From assembly GCA_009746045.1 (NCBI GenBank), contig RPFO01000584.1, positions 935,360 to 999,359 on the forward strand: 64,000 nucleotides of DNA, given 5' to 3'. The notes below the pieces were generated by a model that was given only the letters and a program-made list of their open reading frames with translations, was not told the origin of the DNA and searched no databases. A program made the translations under genes and the position numbers. Numbering within the stretch: the stretch's first letter is position 1; the number at the start of each line of letters is the position of its first letter. The DNA comes from Mesostigma viride (Eukaryota; Streptophyta; Mesostigmatophyceae; Mesostigmatales; Mesostigmataceae). Positions 1-63,990 of this stretch are shown piece after piece.

Positions 1-549
1 ATGCATGTGTGCAACCATAGGCACGTGCTTGATGTCAAGGGCTTTGGGCTAGTCACGCCTCGGGGGCTGTCAGCGGGCACCTACTCACCCGAGGTAGTAG
101 AGGCATACCAACAGCATCTACAGGATACCGCCGCCAAGCTGCGGCTCAAGGATGCCACGCTGCCTGATTTGTCTAGCGCTTTTGAGGTCGGGCAGTTGGT
201 CATGTTCCACAAGGAGAGCTCGCCCAGCGGCAAACGGGGCACCATGCAGGGGCCTGGGGCCATCACAAAGTTAGACTGGCCGCTGCGGGTCATAGACATA
301 GAGTGGAATGATCGGGTGTATAGGGTACCATGGGCATCGGTGGCAGGCTATAAGCAAGGGGATAGCATGGAGAGTGAGCTGGCAGCCAACAGGGCACTGG
401 GGTGGGTAGTGAAGGATAATGCGCCTGTCGTAGCATCTGAGGTGGTACCCCACGGGTCGCTCCCAGGGGCAGACACAGCTACACCCCCCCCTCCCCTGGG
501 CCCCAATATGACCCCGTGGATGGGTGGGATGAGGATGGGGTGGGTTTGA
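1..549 (+). CDS. Copia polyprotein, integrase C-terminal region (5' truncated by window)
   Basis: 182 codons open from the window edge to TGA at 547-549. It has the basic-aromatic SH3-like character of retroelement integrase C-termini (FEVGQLVMFHKE, GPGAITKLDW, RVYRVPWASVAGY). The ATG at base 1 is a coincidence of the cut, since the frame is simply open. It overlaps the next frame by 34 nt. The change of frame falls close to a C-run around 483-491, so either an indel or a programmed frameshift could link the two. Confidence 0.65.
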   Translation: MHVCNHRHVLDVKGFGLVTPRGLSAGTYSPEVVEAYQQHLQDTAAKLRLKDATLPDLSSAFEVGQLVMFHKESSPSGKRGTMQGPGAITKLDWPLRVIDIEWNDRVYRVPWASVAGYKQGDSMESELAANRALGWVVKDNAPVVASEVVPHGSLPGADTATPPPPLGPNMTPWMGGMRMGWV

Positions 550-2834
550 CGGGACCTAGTGCACGTAGTGACTCACCTCCTGTGCTAGCCACGGATAATG
601 TGGGAGGCCCGCCTAGCGTGGCCTCGCCGGAGGGTCAGGGTCCTGCCCATGCGCCTCGCCCACCTAGGGACCTGGCTTCAACGGTCACGGCCTTGTGGCG
701 TGCTCAGGCGCTTAAAGCGAAAGCTGCATCAGGGGTGGCTCAGGTCAAAACTCTCTCACAGGGGGTCAGGCCGGTTAAGTCAGCCTTGTTTCCTACGTGT
801 AGACCGTGGCAGCTGGTGGCTGTGGACACGCAAGCATCCGTGTCTATTATCTCTCGTCGGGCAGCCACCCTGTATCCAGTGCTAGAGTCGCCGTACAAAT
901 CGGTGACCGACTTTGCAGGCACTTCGGCATATCAAGTTACCGGGATGGTGGTGCTGCCGGTGTTGGGCATTGACACGCCGTTTCACGTCGTGGATGGCTA
1001 CGAGGATGTGGCCTTGCTGGGCGAACCTTTCGTATCATACCCGGGGTTCTCAGTGTCCGCTGACTTGCTGTCAGTCGCGGGGGTGGGCAGCATCCCGCTT
1101 CGCGAGTACCACGCTCCATTGGGGGTGGTGGTCGGGCAGCCCGGCGTCGTGCGGCGCTTACCGATGGCGGCGTTTTCCACACCGCCGCTCGTCCAGTCCA
1201 TCATTCAGCCTCAGGATTGGCACCCGCGCAGCTTCGGCCTCCACTCACACTCACTGGCGGCGGATAGCCCTGTGACGTGGGAGCAACTTGTCCTGGACTG
1301 TCAAGATCCTCTCAAGTTTGCTTTGTGGCGCGACGCGTTCATTCGAGCCAAGGAGCAGTGGCGAGAGCGCGAGGTCTACCGAGGATTGGAGAGTGTGCCA
1401 GCCGGGGCCACGCGGTTGCGGTTGAAGTTCGTGCTCACCTACAAGCCGGACGAGACCAACTCTTCGGTGGTGTTCCGGGTAAGGCCCGTGGTCACGGAGA
1501 CGAAGGGGTCCTCCCCGCTGGACGCCAAGGATCTTTATACCCCTGGGCTCAACCATGTTTCGCATCGGCTACTGACGGTCATCTACTTGGGCAAGCGGAA
1601 CGCGGGCAAGGACTACGGGATGTGGTGCGGTGACTTTCAGCGGGCATTCCTCCACAGCGACGCTGGGGTCGCGCAGCAAACATGGCAAGGCACCCGCTAC
1701 GTGGTGAAGGTCCCGGTGGTCTGGCAGGATGGCACCATTGGCAGCGAGTATATCGAGCTGTTGACAGGGGTGGAGGGGCTGCAGAGCTCTCCCATCATCT
1801 TCCGCATTTCCGCGGAGGAGGTCTTGCAGAGCTTAGGGGCCACGTACCATCGCGCGGATCCTAACTTCTTTGTGGTCCCCACCGGCGTCCCTGGCGAGCC
1901 AGCCCTCTTCGTGTGGCATGGCGATGACTTCAAGCTGGTGGCACCTCGCACCTTTGCTACCCAGTTTCTTGCTGCAGTGGCGGCTAAGTTTCCCCTGGGC
2001 AGGGCGGTGGATCATGAGGAGGGTAAACCCGTGGTGTTTTGCGGCGTGCAGTCTACGTTGCAGCGGGATTCGCGTTCTGGCGAATGGGTCATGCACATGC
2101 AGGATAGCCGCAACTATGTGGTTGACCTGCTGGCCGACCTCCCGTCCCCGCTGTTGGCAACCCATGGGCCCTCGGTTAAGGGCAAGCTCGGGTGGTTGGC
2201 GGACACGGTGGCACCTGATTTGGCGGTGCTCGCTCGCCTGCCCGATGATGTGCTGGAAGGACTAGGGTCCATTCATGTTCGGCGGCAGCTGGCCATGACG
2301 CCCGGCATTGTGCTTCGTGGGCTCGATTGCTCACAGCCGGTGCACCTCGAGATAGTGACGGATGCTAATCTAGAGACGCGCACAGTCAGCCAAGTGCGGG
2401 CCCGCATGGGGGCACTGTTCTTTATTAGCAATGAGGGACAGCCTGGCATGTTGTTAGATTGGTACTCGCGCTTGCACAGCCGCATTGCCACTAGCCCCAA
2501 CACGGCTGAATGCCGGGGCATTGTTTCAGCTATCTCACATGGCATGTGGCTGCGGTACTTGCTGGGTTGGGTATTTGGCTCGTGTGGGTTCACTCTTCAC
2601 TGGACTAGCACGGTGCACACTGACTCACAAAGTTGTTTGGCCTTCCTTGACAATCCCTATGCGCGGTCACAGGACGTTGATTACCTCGTACTCGCTGAGG
2701 CGGCCTCCTGCGTCACGCGTCTCCAGCACATCGCGGATGAACTCAATCCCGCGGATGCACTCACCAAGGAGGCGCGGGAGGCTGCCCCGCAGTACGCAGT
2801 GTTGCGCAAGCGCATGACGATGCAACACCCGTGA
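516..2834 (+). CDS. Copia polyprotein: protease-like segment, reverse transcriptase, RNase H
   Basis: 772 codons from an in-frame ATG, although the true product is probably a fusion with the preceding frame. Residues 101-180 contain VAVDTQASVSIIS and a later ALLGEPFV, which fits a retropepsin-like fold (DTxAS, then LLG). RT follows: RLKFVLTYK at about 301, GDFQRAFLH at 372-380 (first catalytic Asp) and VWHGDDFKL at about 467-474, where HGDD replaces the usual YVDD. RNase H spans about residues 610-755, with HTDSQSCLAF and LNPADALTK. No internal stops, so it may be recent. The protease-like segment after integrase is unusual for copia. Confidence 0.8.
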   Translation: MDGWDEDGVGLTGPSARSDSPPVLATDNVGGPPSVASPEGQGPAHAPRPPRDLASTVTALWRAQALKAKAASGVAQVKTLSQGVRPVKSALFPTCRPWQLVAVDTQASVSIISRRAATLYPVLESPYKSVTDFAGTSAYQVTGMVVLPVLGIDTPFHVVDGYEDVALLGEPFVSYPGFSVSADLLSVAGVGSIPLREYHAPLGVVVGQPGVVRRLPMAAFSTPPLVQSIIQPQDWHPRSFGLHSHSLAADSPVTWEQLVLDCQDPLKFALWRDAFIRAKEQWREREVYRGLESVPAGATRLRLKFVLTYKPDETNSSVVFRVRPVVTETKGSSPLDAKDLYTPGLNHVSHRLLTVIYLGKRNAGKDYGMWCGDFQRAFLHSDAGVAQQTWQGTRYVVKVPVVWQDGTIGSEYIELLTGVEGLQSSPIIFRISAEEVLQSLGATYHRADPNFFVVPTGVPGEPALFVWHGDDFKLVAPRTFATQFLAAVAAKFPLGRAVDHEEGKPVVFCGVQSTLQRDSRSGEWVMHMQDSRNYVVDLLADLPSPLLATHGPSVKGKLGWLADTVAPDLAVLARLPDDVLEGLGSIHVRRQLAMTPGIVLRGLDCSQPVHLEIVTDANLETRTVSQVRARMGALFFISNEGQPGMLLDWYSRLHSRIATSPNTAECRGIVSAISHGMWLRYLLGWVFGSCGFTLHWTSTVHTDSQSCLAFLDNPYARSQDVDYLVLAEAASCVTRLQHIADELNPADALTKEAREAAPQYAVLRKRMTMQHP

Positions 2835-5087
2835 GCCACACAGGGTTACGGCTCGGGCGCTTTATGAATACAGCCATAACTCACCCTGTGTTGCTAGCAT
2901 TCACGAATATCATGGTGGTAGTTTTTTTTGCTTGTCCTGACCATACCCTAGCCACGTTGGACGGTGCCTTGGGCCCGTCGGCGGGTCACTGGTCCTAATA
3001 AATGGGTCACCTTTTGTCTGGTGGCATAGTTGTTTTTTTCTCGATACTTATTACATCACTATTCATGTGTGATCACAAGGGCGCGGGTCGATACCGTGGT
3101 GATTTTGACGGCCTTGAGGCCCCCTTGAGTTCCCTACCTTAGAGGGTTTTGTATGGTCTGCATTTGATGTAATTATTTTGATAATTAATCAAAGAACAAA
3201 AGAGTATGTCGGAGTTGAGTAACTCTAGAGCCCTAGGATCTGGCTCTGAGTTCCCCATGTCCGTCCGCACGCCTTCCGCTAGCGTCCGCTCAGCCGCCGG
3301 CTATAATCCGGCGGTCCGATGCGGGCGACCGGTCTAAGGGCGGCGCCTAGGGCCGGCGCCACCTAGGCCCCAGTCCGGGGCCTTATCCGGGTCAGTACGG
3401 ACGGCTAGCTTGTCCCACGGTTACGGCTAACCGGATAGGGTTGCTGGCTAAGACATAAACCAGTGGTGGGCCAGCTCCGACAGCAGTTCTCTGTGTTCAC
3501 CTTATCCCAAGCTCAACGTGACCGACCGCCATAGCTGAGCCGGTCGGGCTTTAACTGGCACTCCGTCGGCAATGCTGCCATTCCAGGAGGGTGGGGCGAT
3601 GCTGGCGTCTCCGCCAGTCCGGGCAGCGATGAGCATGGGTAAGCTTCAGCACAAGCTGGAGCAGGGCCCCGGCAAGAAGGGGCAGGGCGGCCCGTCCAAC
3701 AACAACAAGTGAGGGAGTGGTGCCTCCTTCCGCTGCCTCTTCCAGCGCCGCTTCCAGCTCGTGACTGGTGGCAGCAGGTACGCTCAGGCCGTAGGCGCGA
3801 TAGGATGAGTCGGGCTTCTACTAATGCTCGCACACTAGCCTGTCTAGCGGTTAGGGCGTTAAACTGGATGGGGGGGGGGGGCGGCGAGACCCGCCTGCTG
3901 TAGATTCAGCCCGTGTGCTTTTTCGGGATAAGAGCGAGTGGGGAAAATTTAATCAAAACATGGTGCATGTTTGAATAATATAGGCATGTAAACAATATAG
4001 TTCTTGAAACGTGGCAAAAAACTGGGCTCAATTTGGCCACTGCCACTGCCTGAAACAGTTAAAAAACTCTCAGTCCTCAGGAGAGGAATGGGGCTTTTGC
4101 TAACTTTGCTAGCATGTAAGTGCGGTCATACTACACACCACCGTGGTCACCAACCATCCCAATCAACTCATTTCCCTTCAAGCGTAACAGGACAACACAC
4201 TTGCATCATCATAATTCAGGTATATCATACCTTACCATGTAGTGAGAGCCTATATGCATGCACGTAGGGAATGGGGTTGGATACCTACCAACAAAGGGTT
4301 ATGTTATATAAAGTGTCAACCACCAATATAATGGGTAGGCATATTTCCATTGTTTCTTACAACAATAGCTATGGCTATAACTGTGTTTGCCTTGCCATGA
4401 TGTGGCCAACATAGCTGCTGGCACATGATGGCAGTGGTTTGTCACCAAGACTTTTCACTCACCCGTATAAGCTTGAAAGCACCCTTCTTGACGCAGCCCG
4501 TGCATGGCCACACAATCATGCAGTATGAACGTAGCAAAAGAATAACTTAAATCTATGAACCTGCACAGCTCCTAAAACCCTGCACAACTACACTGGGTTA
4601 AGGCAAATGCCTGCTAACATCATCTGCATGAAAAGGGGGTTTAGAGAGGGGCAGGCAACGGTCAAGAAAGAGCATCATGACTTGAACCTGACAACGCCTC
4701 GCAAGCTTAAACTCATGTGACGAACAATCGAACATCAAGAAACGAAGAGGCAACGACTGATAATCCGACTTTCCCTGGCATGGCTGGCGTTACCTTGGCC
4801 CAGGCGGTGCCCGCAAAAGTGGCACTTTGCGGCACATAGACCATGACGTGACAGAATGGTCGAAATCATCAAATCTATACTGTCACTCAATTTATTCTAA
4901 TACAATACATGTTAAAATGTAGAACGAAACCTATCAGCCGTTGAAATTGCGCCAGAAAGCAAGCGCAGTCATCCATTCCGTCGACCTGCCTTATTGCAGT
5001 TTTTTCCAGCAAGAACAGTGCCAACACCGGGTAAATCGCATCCGCGCGAGCGAAAAATTAGGTTTTATCATCTATATGACATATAAT
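2835..5087. other. Region without recognised genes
   Basis: 2835-3500 is the 3' flank of the copia element, with an ATAAT/TTGATAATTAA-rich stretch and a GC-rich block with many CCGG/GGCC palindromes around 3290-3440; it may contain the 3' LTR. 3600-3710 is open on + and ends GPGKKGQGGPSNNNK then TGA, perhaps a gag tail, too short to claim. A G10 run lies at about 3870. I see nothing in 3900-5087. Confidence 0.4.
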
Positions 5088-5600
5088 CGGGGTTCTCTGA
5101 ACATAGTTTCTTTATAGTGATACGGAAGGGGAGCCGCTGATGCTAGGTGAAATAGAGCTGGGTGATGTGATCGTAATAAGGTTGATTAGGCTTCCAGTGT
5201 ACGAGTATTACGAATGATATGGCCTAATGGTTGCGGCCCATACCTTGACGGTGTGCTGAGTACCTTGACGACGGATTTTTGCGTCTAGGTTCTCCTAACA
5301 GATCTGTGCTTGCGGACGGGTTTGCAACAAGCAATATCTGAAGTAAAATTTGACGGCTAAAACTGTTTAGAGGCCGTTGCCGGAATCTGGCCATTGGTAG
5401 AGAGCCGTTGGCCTTGAAACACGATAAAAAAAGCTTGCTCACCTAGCTCATGGCGGTCTCTTTTGTTTTCCCACCCGCCCTCCCTGTGTGTTGCCTGTTT
5501 GGGGGTAAGGCTAGCCTTTTTGGACATTAAGTGTTCCCATGGGTAAGGATGGCCAGTTGAGGGCCACTTCCCGATGTGCTCTACTTATTGTTTTAATAAA
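5088..5600 (+). repeat. Single copy of the split-direct-repeat element family
   Basis: It starts ATCGGGGTTCTCTGAACATAG and ends near CTTATTGTTTTAATAAAGAG. The same start and end motifs mark the A and B parts of the elements at 39458-41418 and 32355-34188. It has no second A or B copy and no coding sequence, so it is probably a decayed or recombined remnant. Confidence 0.5.
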
Positions 5601-5707
5601 GAGTCTGGTTACCTTGGAGTTCCACAGAAAATTTATTTCCTGAGTTTTGACATGCAGCTAACTCGTCTGCAAACGTAAACTGCATGCATGGGCGCGAGCC
5701 GCCATGG

Positions 5708-6897
5708 CTAGGTCGTGCATTTCCGGAACTCGCGTTTCACGTGGAAAAATACCCTTACCACCTGTACATCAGCTTCGCCAGGTACTCGGCTGCTGCCAGC
5801 TCCAGAATCACTTCGGAGCGTGGCGTGGCCCAGTAGCCAAATTCCGTGACCATCGTGTCCAGGATGCCAGCCATCTGCAGGACCAACATGCGCCTCTCCC
5901 CGCTGGCTGTGCCATTTCCGGAACTCGCGTTTCACGTGGAAAAGTACCCTTACCACCTGTACATCAGCTTCGCCAGGTACTCGGCTGCTGCCAGCTCCAG
6001 AATCACTTCGGAGCGTGGCGTGGCCCAGTAGCCAAATTCCGTGACCATGCATCGTGTCCAGGATGCCAGCCATCTGCAGGACCAACATGCGCCTCTCCCC
6101 GCTGGCTGTGCTGCCGTGCATCGTCTGCAGCATTATCGACGCACGCGGATGGACTTCCCCCCCACGCTCTCCGCGTTACTAGTCCAGCATCCACGGCAGC
6201 ACCGCCAGTCCAGCATGTTGCTCAGCAGGAGGTCCCGGCACTGCATGCTCGCTCAGCGCCACTCCCTTCGTGCGCGCCAGCCTGCCAGCAGTCGTCGCCG
6301 CTGCTGGGCTCGCAGCTGCTGGAGTCTTTGCCTGGTCCAGCAGCTTCGACATGGCCGCTATATCAGGATGCCAATATCTCCGCCAGTGAGGGCGTTGCCC
6401 GGCCAGGATGGAAGCCCTCCAGCTGGCGTTGCATAGCCCGTCTCGGTCCCCAGTGCTCAGCCGACCTATGTTTCGGTCTAGGTCCGCCACATCGGCTGGT
6501 CGATCGCCCCAGGGGCGCCATCCTCCTCCCCAACGACCGCTCCACCATGCCCCGCCCCTCCGCTTCCACCTGCCGCAGGGGGAACACCCCCAGTTCCCAC
6601 CGCACCTGCTGACACTGGTGGATCCGGCTCTGCAATAGCCTCCCCCAGTTGCGCTGCTAGCACATCGGCCAGGGCCTCCTCCCCATCCCAGTCGCTGACA
6701 AACCCCCTTTTCTCCAATGCGTCCATGACGTTCTTGGCACGCCCCTGGTTGAGCTTCTGGATCCGCTCTAGCCAACCCCCCTCCCCTAGGATCTAATTCT
6801 GGACCGCAGTGGCGGCCTCCTTTGGGGTGCATCCCTCCTTGGCTGCTTGCTTGAGTTGCGCTATGAAATTCCGGTCTGGGGCTGTCACTGTGGTCAT
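5708..6897 (-). pseudogene. Broken gag-like gene of a retroelement
   Basis: From the ATG at 6895-6897 the frame reads MTTVTAPDRNFIAQLKQAAK and hits TAG at about 6792. It stays readable (VMDALEKRGFVSDWDGEEAL, then a Gly/Ala/Pro linker) to a second stop near 6485. After a disturbed stretch, another open frame (5708-6133) encodes MLVLQMAGILDTM and FGYWATPRSEVILELAAAEY. That last block is duplicated in tandem at about 5716-5915 and 5920-6120. The acidic, helical and Pro/Gly-rich character fits a gag-like protein, but I do not recognise the family. A TATA-bearing repeat lies directly upstream. Confidence 0.5.
5716..6120 (-). repeat. About 200-bp tandem duplication inside the gag-like remnant
   Basis: Two near-identical blocks, each containing (on +) CGGAACTCGCGTTTCACGTG and ending CGCCTCTCCCCGCTGGCTGT. 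They differ by small indels such as an extra GCAT near 6048. On the minus strand both stay open. Confidence 0.8.
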
Positions 6898-6964
6898 GGT
6901 GGGTTATAATGCTTGATGTGTTACCTTGCGTTTTGTTTTTTGTGATGTGGTCATGTGAGGTTCT

Positions 6965-7182
6965 CAGGCAAAAGAAACAACCTGCTTGAACCCTATGTAG
7001 AATGGAAGCCCACCTTTTATAGCAACCATGCACCTGTCCAGCCAACCCCTACCTGGGTGGCTGGGGTACAGGTGCCAGCACCATTTTTTTCCTGAAAATT
7101 ATTTTTCTTTTTGTGCTACACACGGCGTTGCATTCTCCGCTCAGCAGGTTAGTCATAGCTAAAATGAGCATAGATAGCTCAC
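6965..7182 (-). promoter_or_regulatory. Dispersed TATA-bearing repeat, copy 1 (LTR or 5' UTR of the gag-like element)
   Basis: On the minus strand it reads ...CTAACCTGCTGAGCGGAGAA...TTGCTATAAAAGGTGGGC...CAGGTTGTTTC and lies just upstream of the gag-like ATG. The TATAAAA box with GC-rich flanks suggests a promoter. Solo copies occur at 30313-30503 and 55461-55682. Confidence 0.55.
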
Positions 7183-7482
7183 CCATTAGATCAGGATGGC
7201 GGGAAACTCGCCAGGTTGCAGGAGAGCGATTTCCTCAAATTAAAGGCGGCGCGCGACGAAGATGGCCATGACAGACGCGGTTGCGCCCTGCAGGACGAAG
7301 GCCCATTTGACTCTCCCCAAGGTGACGGTCAAGATCTGCCAGAACGAAGGCGGCTGAGGATCATGCCGGCATGAACAACTTGACTGCAGCGCTCTGGATG
7401 CAGACTCCTCGGTTGTTGGCAGGGTCGTCAGGGGAACCTTTATTTTTGTACAACATAGTACGGTAGCTGTGCTGCCATGCAC

Positions 7483-7683
7483 TCAGGAAGGCGACGGCGC
7501 GTCGGCACGCATGATCCGGTTGCAGACGTGAAGCAGGAACCCCGTGAGCTCCGTCAGTTTAATCACCGGGGCGGGGAGCTGGTCAGGTCCTACGGCGGCG
7601 TAGAAGCAGAGTTGCTTGGCGGCGGTGCGCAGCTCGATCTCGGTGAACGGTGGTAGCTCGTTGGGGTCCGCCAGGGGTTCCAT
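7483..7683 (-). pseudogene. LINE reverse transcriptase N-terminal fragment
   Basis: 66 codons: PPFTEIELRTAAKQLCFYAAVGPDQLPAPVIK is the finger region shared by non-LTR RTs (FT..EL..A...L....GPD.LP). The active-site motifs would lie beyond about 7240 and are missing. Confidence 0.65.
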
Positions 7684-8781
7684 CAGGGCCGGGTACGTGT
7701 AGTCCTGCTCAGTGGCGGGCGGCGTGGGCGGCGCAAATACGCCCGCAGGCGCCCGGGGGGCGGCCGCCAGAGGGCCAAGCGGCGGAGGCGGCGGGGGGGC
7801 GCCGAGCAGCCGGGACTGGGAGGAATACCACTTGTCAAGCTGCTGCTGCGGTGAGACTCAAGCCAGAGAGCGTCCGCGGCGCTGGCTGCGCGCCACCGGC
7901 TGGCCGTTGGGCGTGGCGCAGTCGGATCCAGGCGTACTTGCCGTGCTGGTCCTTGAGGTGGGCGACGTATTGGCGGACATGGAGGTCCTCCTGCTCCTTG
8001 GTCGCCTGCCGGATGGCCGAGTGGGATTCGTCTGTCTGAGGCGGGCGTAGCGGGCGGGGTTGCGGTTGTTGCGCAGGGCTTGCCGGGCCTGGATGACCGC
8101 GGGGAGCCGGTGCAGGCTGGTGAAGGGGGGCGGGCGGCGGGGGGCAGCAGGGCCCCTGCCGCGGGCATCTTGACAGCGAGGTGCCGAAGGGCTGATGCCG
8201 GGCCGGCAGCGGGCAGCTGGGCGTGGCTGGCCAGGATGTCCATCGCGTCGACGAACTCCTCCGCCGCGCACTTGTGGGCGCGTTTTTCAGGGAAGTCCTC
8301 CAGAGCTTCGTCAGATTTCTCAAGCAACTGCAGTGTGCGCAAATCAGGTGGTGCCACGTGCTTACGTAAGTGCGAGGGGAATCGCAGGCGGATGCGGGCT
8401 GTGACAATGCGATGATCTGAGCGCACATGGGGGATCATCACGTGCGAGCGAGCAGCTGGTACAGATCCTTGATGACGCTTGCGCACTACAGCATAGTCGA
8501 GGCAGCGTTCAGTGCCAGTTGGGGAGGTGTGTGTGACCAGAGCGCATTATGACTAAGCGGAAAGCGGGTGTTGGCTTTCACCAAATCGCAGGAATGTCGT
8601 AAGAAAATCAGCAAAAAGTTCAGTGTTGCCTTTGGAGACCGTACCGACGGGGGCGTGCTGACATCCTCCAGTACCTTGTGGTAGCGTTGTGTTGGCGTCA
8701 AGTAGCAGAGCGAGGTAGTTGCGGCCAGGGGTGCCGTTCGCCAGGTTCCCCAGCTCAGCAAAGAAGTCCTTGCGATCTTGT

Positions 8782-9198
8782 TCAGGGTGGCCGGAGTGTG
8801 GTGAGTAAGCTTCCGACGCCCATCGTCAGGGCGTAGGTTGAGTGGCCCTCCACCGAATGGAAGGTGAGCACGAGGAGGCGGGCTTTGACCAGCTGGGGCT
8901 CGTCCATGTGGCGTACGGCGAGCGGGGAGCAGAGGAGACTGACACCCCCGTACCCGGTGCCGTCGCCGCCTCCATAATAAGACCGCCAGCCGTCGATGTC
9001 GTCAGCAGCAAGGGCGGTCGGTCCACGAGCCGATGCAGTGCGCCGGTGTTCTTGGATTCCCAGGATGGCGATGTTATTGTCGATGCAGAAACCAATAAGA
9101 TTGGAGACTCGATGGCACTGACAGTCGTCACTGCGCAGGCAGTGACAGCGGTCAGCGTCGGGCTGGAGCGTGCGGGCGTTGAAGGTGGCGATGACCAA
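8782..9198 (-). pseudogene. LINE endonuclease N-terminal fragment
   Basis: 138 codons open. It opens with the TFNARTL strand (Asn metal ligand), GIQEHRR (catalytic Glu in the QEH context) and a Gly-rich GGGDGTGYGGVSLL. The frame then drifts into non-homologous sequence near 8850, and the domain continues in other frames further left. Confidence 0.7.
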
Positions 9199-9199
9199 T

Positions 9200-10148
9200 G
9201 GCGCGTGTTGACCGAAAAGCGGGGGGGTGCAGGCGGGGGTAGGGGCGGAGATGGAGCAGGGTGGTGATGGGGGGGGTAGGGGGGGCGGGTTGAGGACTTA
9301 TGCTTTCAATCACCCGTTTCGATTCTTCCTGCTAACGCTTCGAGGCGACGCCGGCGGTTGGCTCCGGTGGCCAGGTAGAATGAATCTGCATCTGCACGCA
9401 TAAGAAATGCGTGCAGTCTGAGGAGGTTTCGCAGGCGGCCGTGCGAGGCGGGGCGAACGTGGCACACTGCCGACCCGTTGCTCTCTCTCCGACAGCCCGA
9501 GGGCTGAGAAGGCAAAGGGGCGGGAAGGGAAGTTAGGCAGATCCCACTGCTATAGCCGCGAAGCCGCGAGCGTTGTCATTAATTAATTAATTAATTAATT
9601 AACTAATTAATTAATTAATTAATGAATAGACACGTGACTGCGTCACGTGAGCATAAGTCCTCAGTGGGAGGGGAACGTGGGATGGAATGGTTGTCATTAA
9701 TACTCAGTGTTGAGAAGGGTTCGCAGCGCGGGCTCCTCGGGTGCAAAGCAAACTTTTTGGTGCGATACTGGATTCGAACACAGTAAAACAAACGAGCTAA
9801 AATAAGGGAGTCCAGCCTAGGCCCGACATAACTAGTCTGCATCACACAAATCATCATAATTTCGAATATAGTAAAACGAAAGAGCAAAATTAGGGAGTTC
9901 AGCCCAGGCCCAAAATAGTTAGCAAAAATCACACAAATCATCACAATTCCACACAAAAGTCCCGATTAAGGACCAATTCCCAGATAAGTCCCGAAATGAG
10001 TACTTAAGCCCTGTGGCCTACGAAAGCAAGCCAAACCACAATTAATTTAATTGTTGATGTGCCCGTTCCAAGGGCCGGGCCATAACAGCCCCCCACCGTA
10101 CGGGTGAGCACAATAGACAGTTGTGTATATGCAGGTTCCACCGCCCTG
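9200..10148. repeat. 3' flank of the giant gene: ATTA repeat and 88-bp tandem duplication
   Basis: 9577-9625 is an ATTA tetranucleotide repeat. 9771-9858 and 9859-9946 are two diverged copies of an about 88-bp unit (shared CACACAAATCATCA). 9640-9665 contains two CACGTGA boxes. I see no obvious algal TGTAA poly(A) signal on the minus strand within the first 130 bases after the stop at 10149. Confidence 0.6.
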
Positions 10149-63378
<53,230 letters not shown>

Positions 63379-63604
63379 CTGCCACATGGGGGACACAAGG
63401 GCCACGTTTCAAGGCACACTTGGAGAATGCTGACCCTAGCAATCATTAGCATAAAAGTTGCATATGGAACACAACCACGCATATAGGGGAAGGTGCCAGT
63501 AATCCCCAGCATAGATGAGGAACGGCTTGGAGGGGGGGGAAAGGCAACAGTAACAAGGTCTGATGTCTGATCGATTGTATGTGTGCGTGTGTACGTGACA
63601 CTAC

Positions 63605-63706
63605 CTCAGAAACACAGCGAAAGAGAGAGGGAGGGAGGGGGGGGGCGGGGGGAGGGGGGGGGGGGGGGGGAGAGAGAGAGAGAGAGAAGAGGAGAGAAGA
63701 GAGAGA

Positions 63707-63768
<62 letters not shown>

Positions 63769-63954
63769 AGAAGGAGAGAGAGAGAGAGAAGAAGAGAAGA
63801 GAGAGAAGAGAGAAGAGAAGAGAGAGAGAGAGAAGAGAGGAGAGAGAGAGACAAGAGAGACAGAAGAGAGAGAGACAGAGACAGAGAGAGAGACAGACAG
63901 AGAGAGAGAGAGGAGAGGAGAAGAGAGAAAGAGAGGAGAGAGAGAAGAGAAGAG

Positions 63955-63990
<36 letters not shown>

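Larger units (their letters stand above)
1..2834 (+). mobile_element. Ty1/copia-type retrotransposon, 3' part
   Basis: Two overlapping reading frames encode an integrase C-terminal part, a protease-like stretch, reverse transcriptase and RNase H. The left part of the element (gag, integrase core, 5' LTR) is outside the window. Order and motifs (GDFQRAFLH, WHGDD, LNPADALTK) place it with copia. I could not delimit a 3' LTR because its partner is not in view. It lies on the strand opposite to the giant gene and is well separated from it. Confidence 0.85.
7240..9198 (-). mobile_element. Decayed LINE (non-LTR) retrotransposon: endonuclease and 5' part of reverse transcriptase
   Basis: The endonuclease begins at 9198 (MVIATFNARTLQ, then ILGIQEHRR, and GTGYGGVSLLCSP), typical of the APE-type fold of LINEs. 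It continues through frame changes at about 8780 and 8490 and reaches its C-terminal SDH motif (RSDHRIVTARI, about 8409-8430). RT starts in 7483-7683 (PPFTEIELRTAAKQL, GPDQLPAPVIK) and is traceable, shifted, to about 7240 (NKGSPDD.ANNRGVCI, LGESQMGLRPAGR). The RT core with its catalytic Asp pair is absent. There are several frameshifts, so it is inactive. Confidence 0.75.

Noticed and set aside
5704-6612. 302-residue + strand protein
   Set aside because: Shadow of the minus-strand gag-like remnant. The minus strand has the helical, acidic composition and a promoter repeat upstream.
7650-8415. Several + strand frames of 110-130 residues over the LINE region
   Set aside because: Complement of GC-rich LINE sequence; the conserved endonuclease and RT motifs are on the minus strand.
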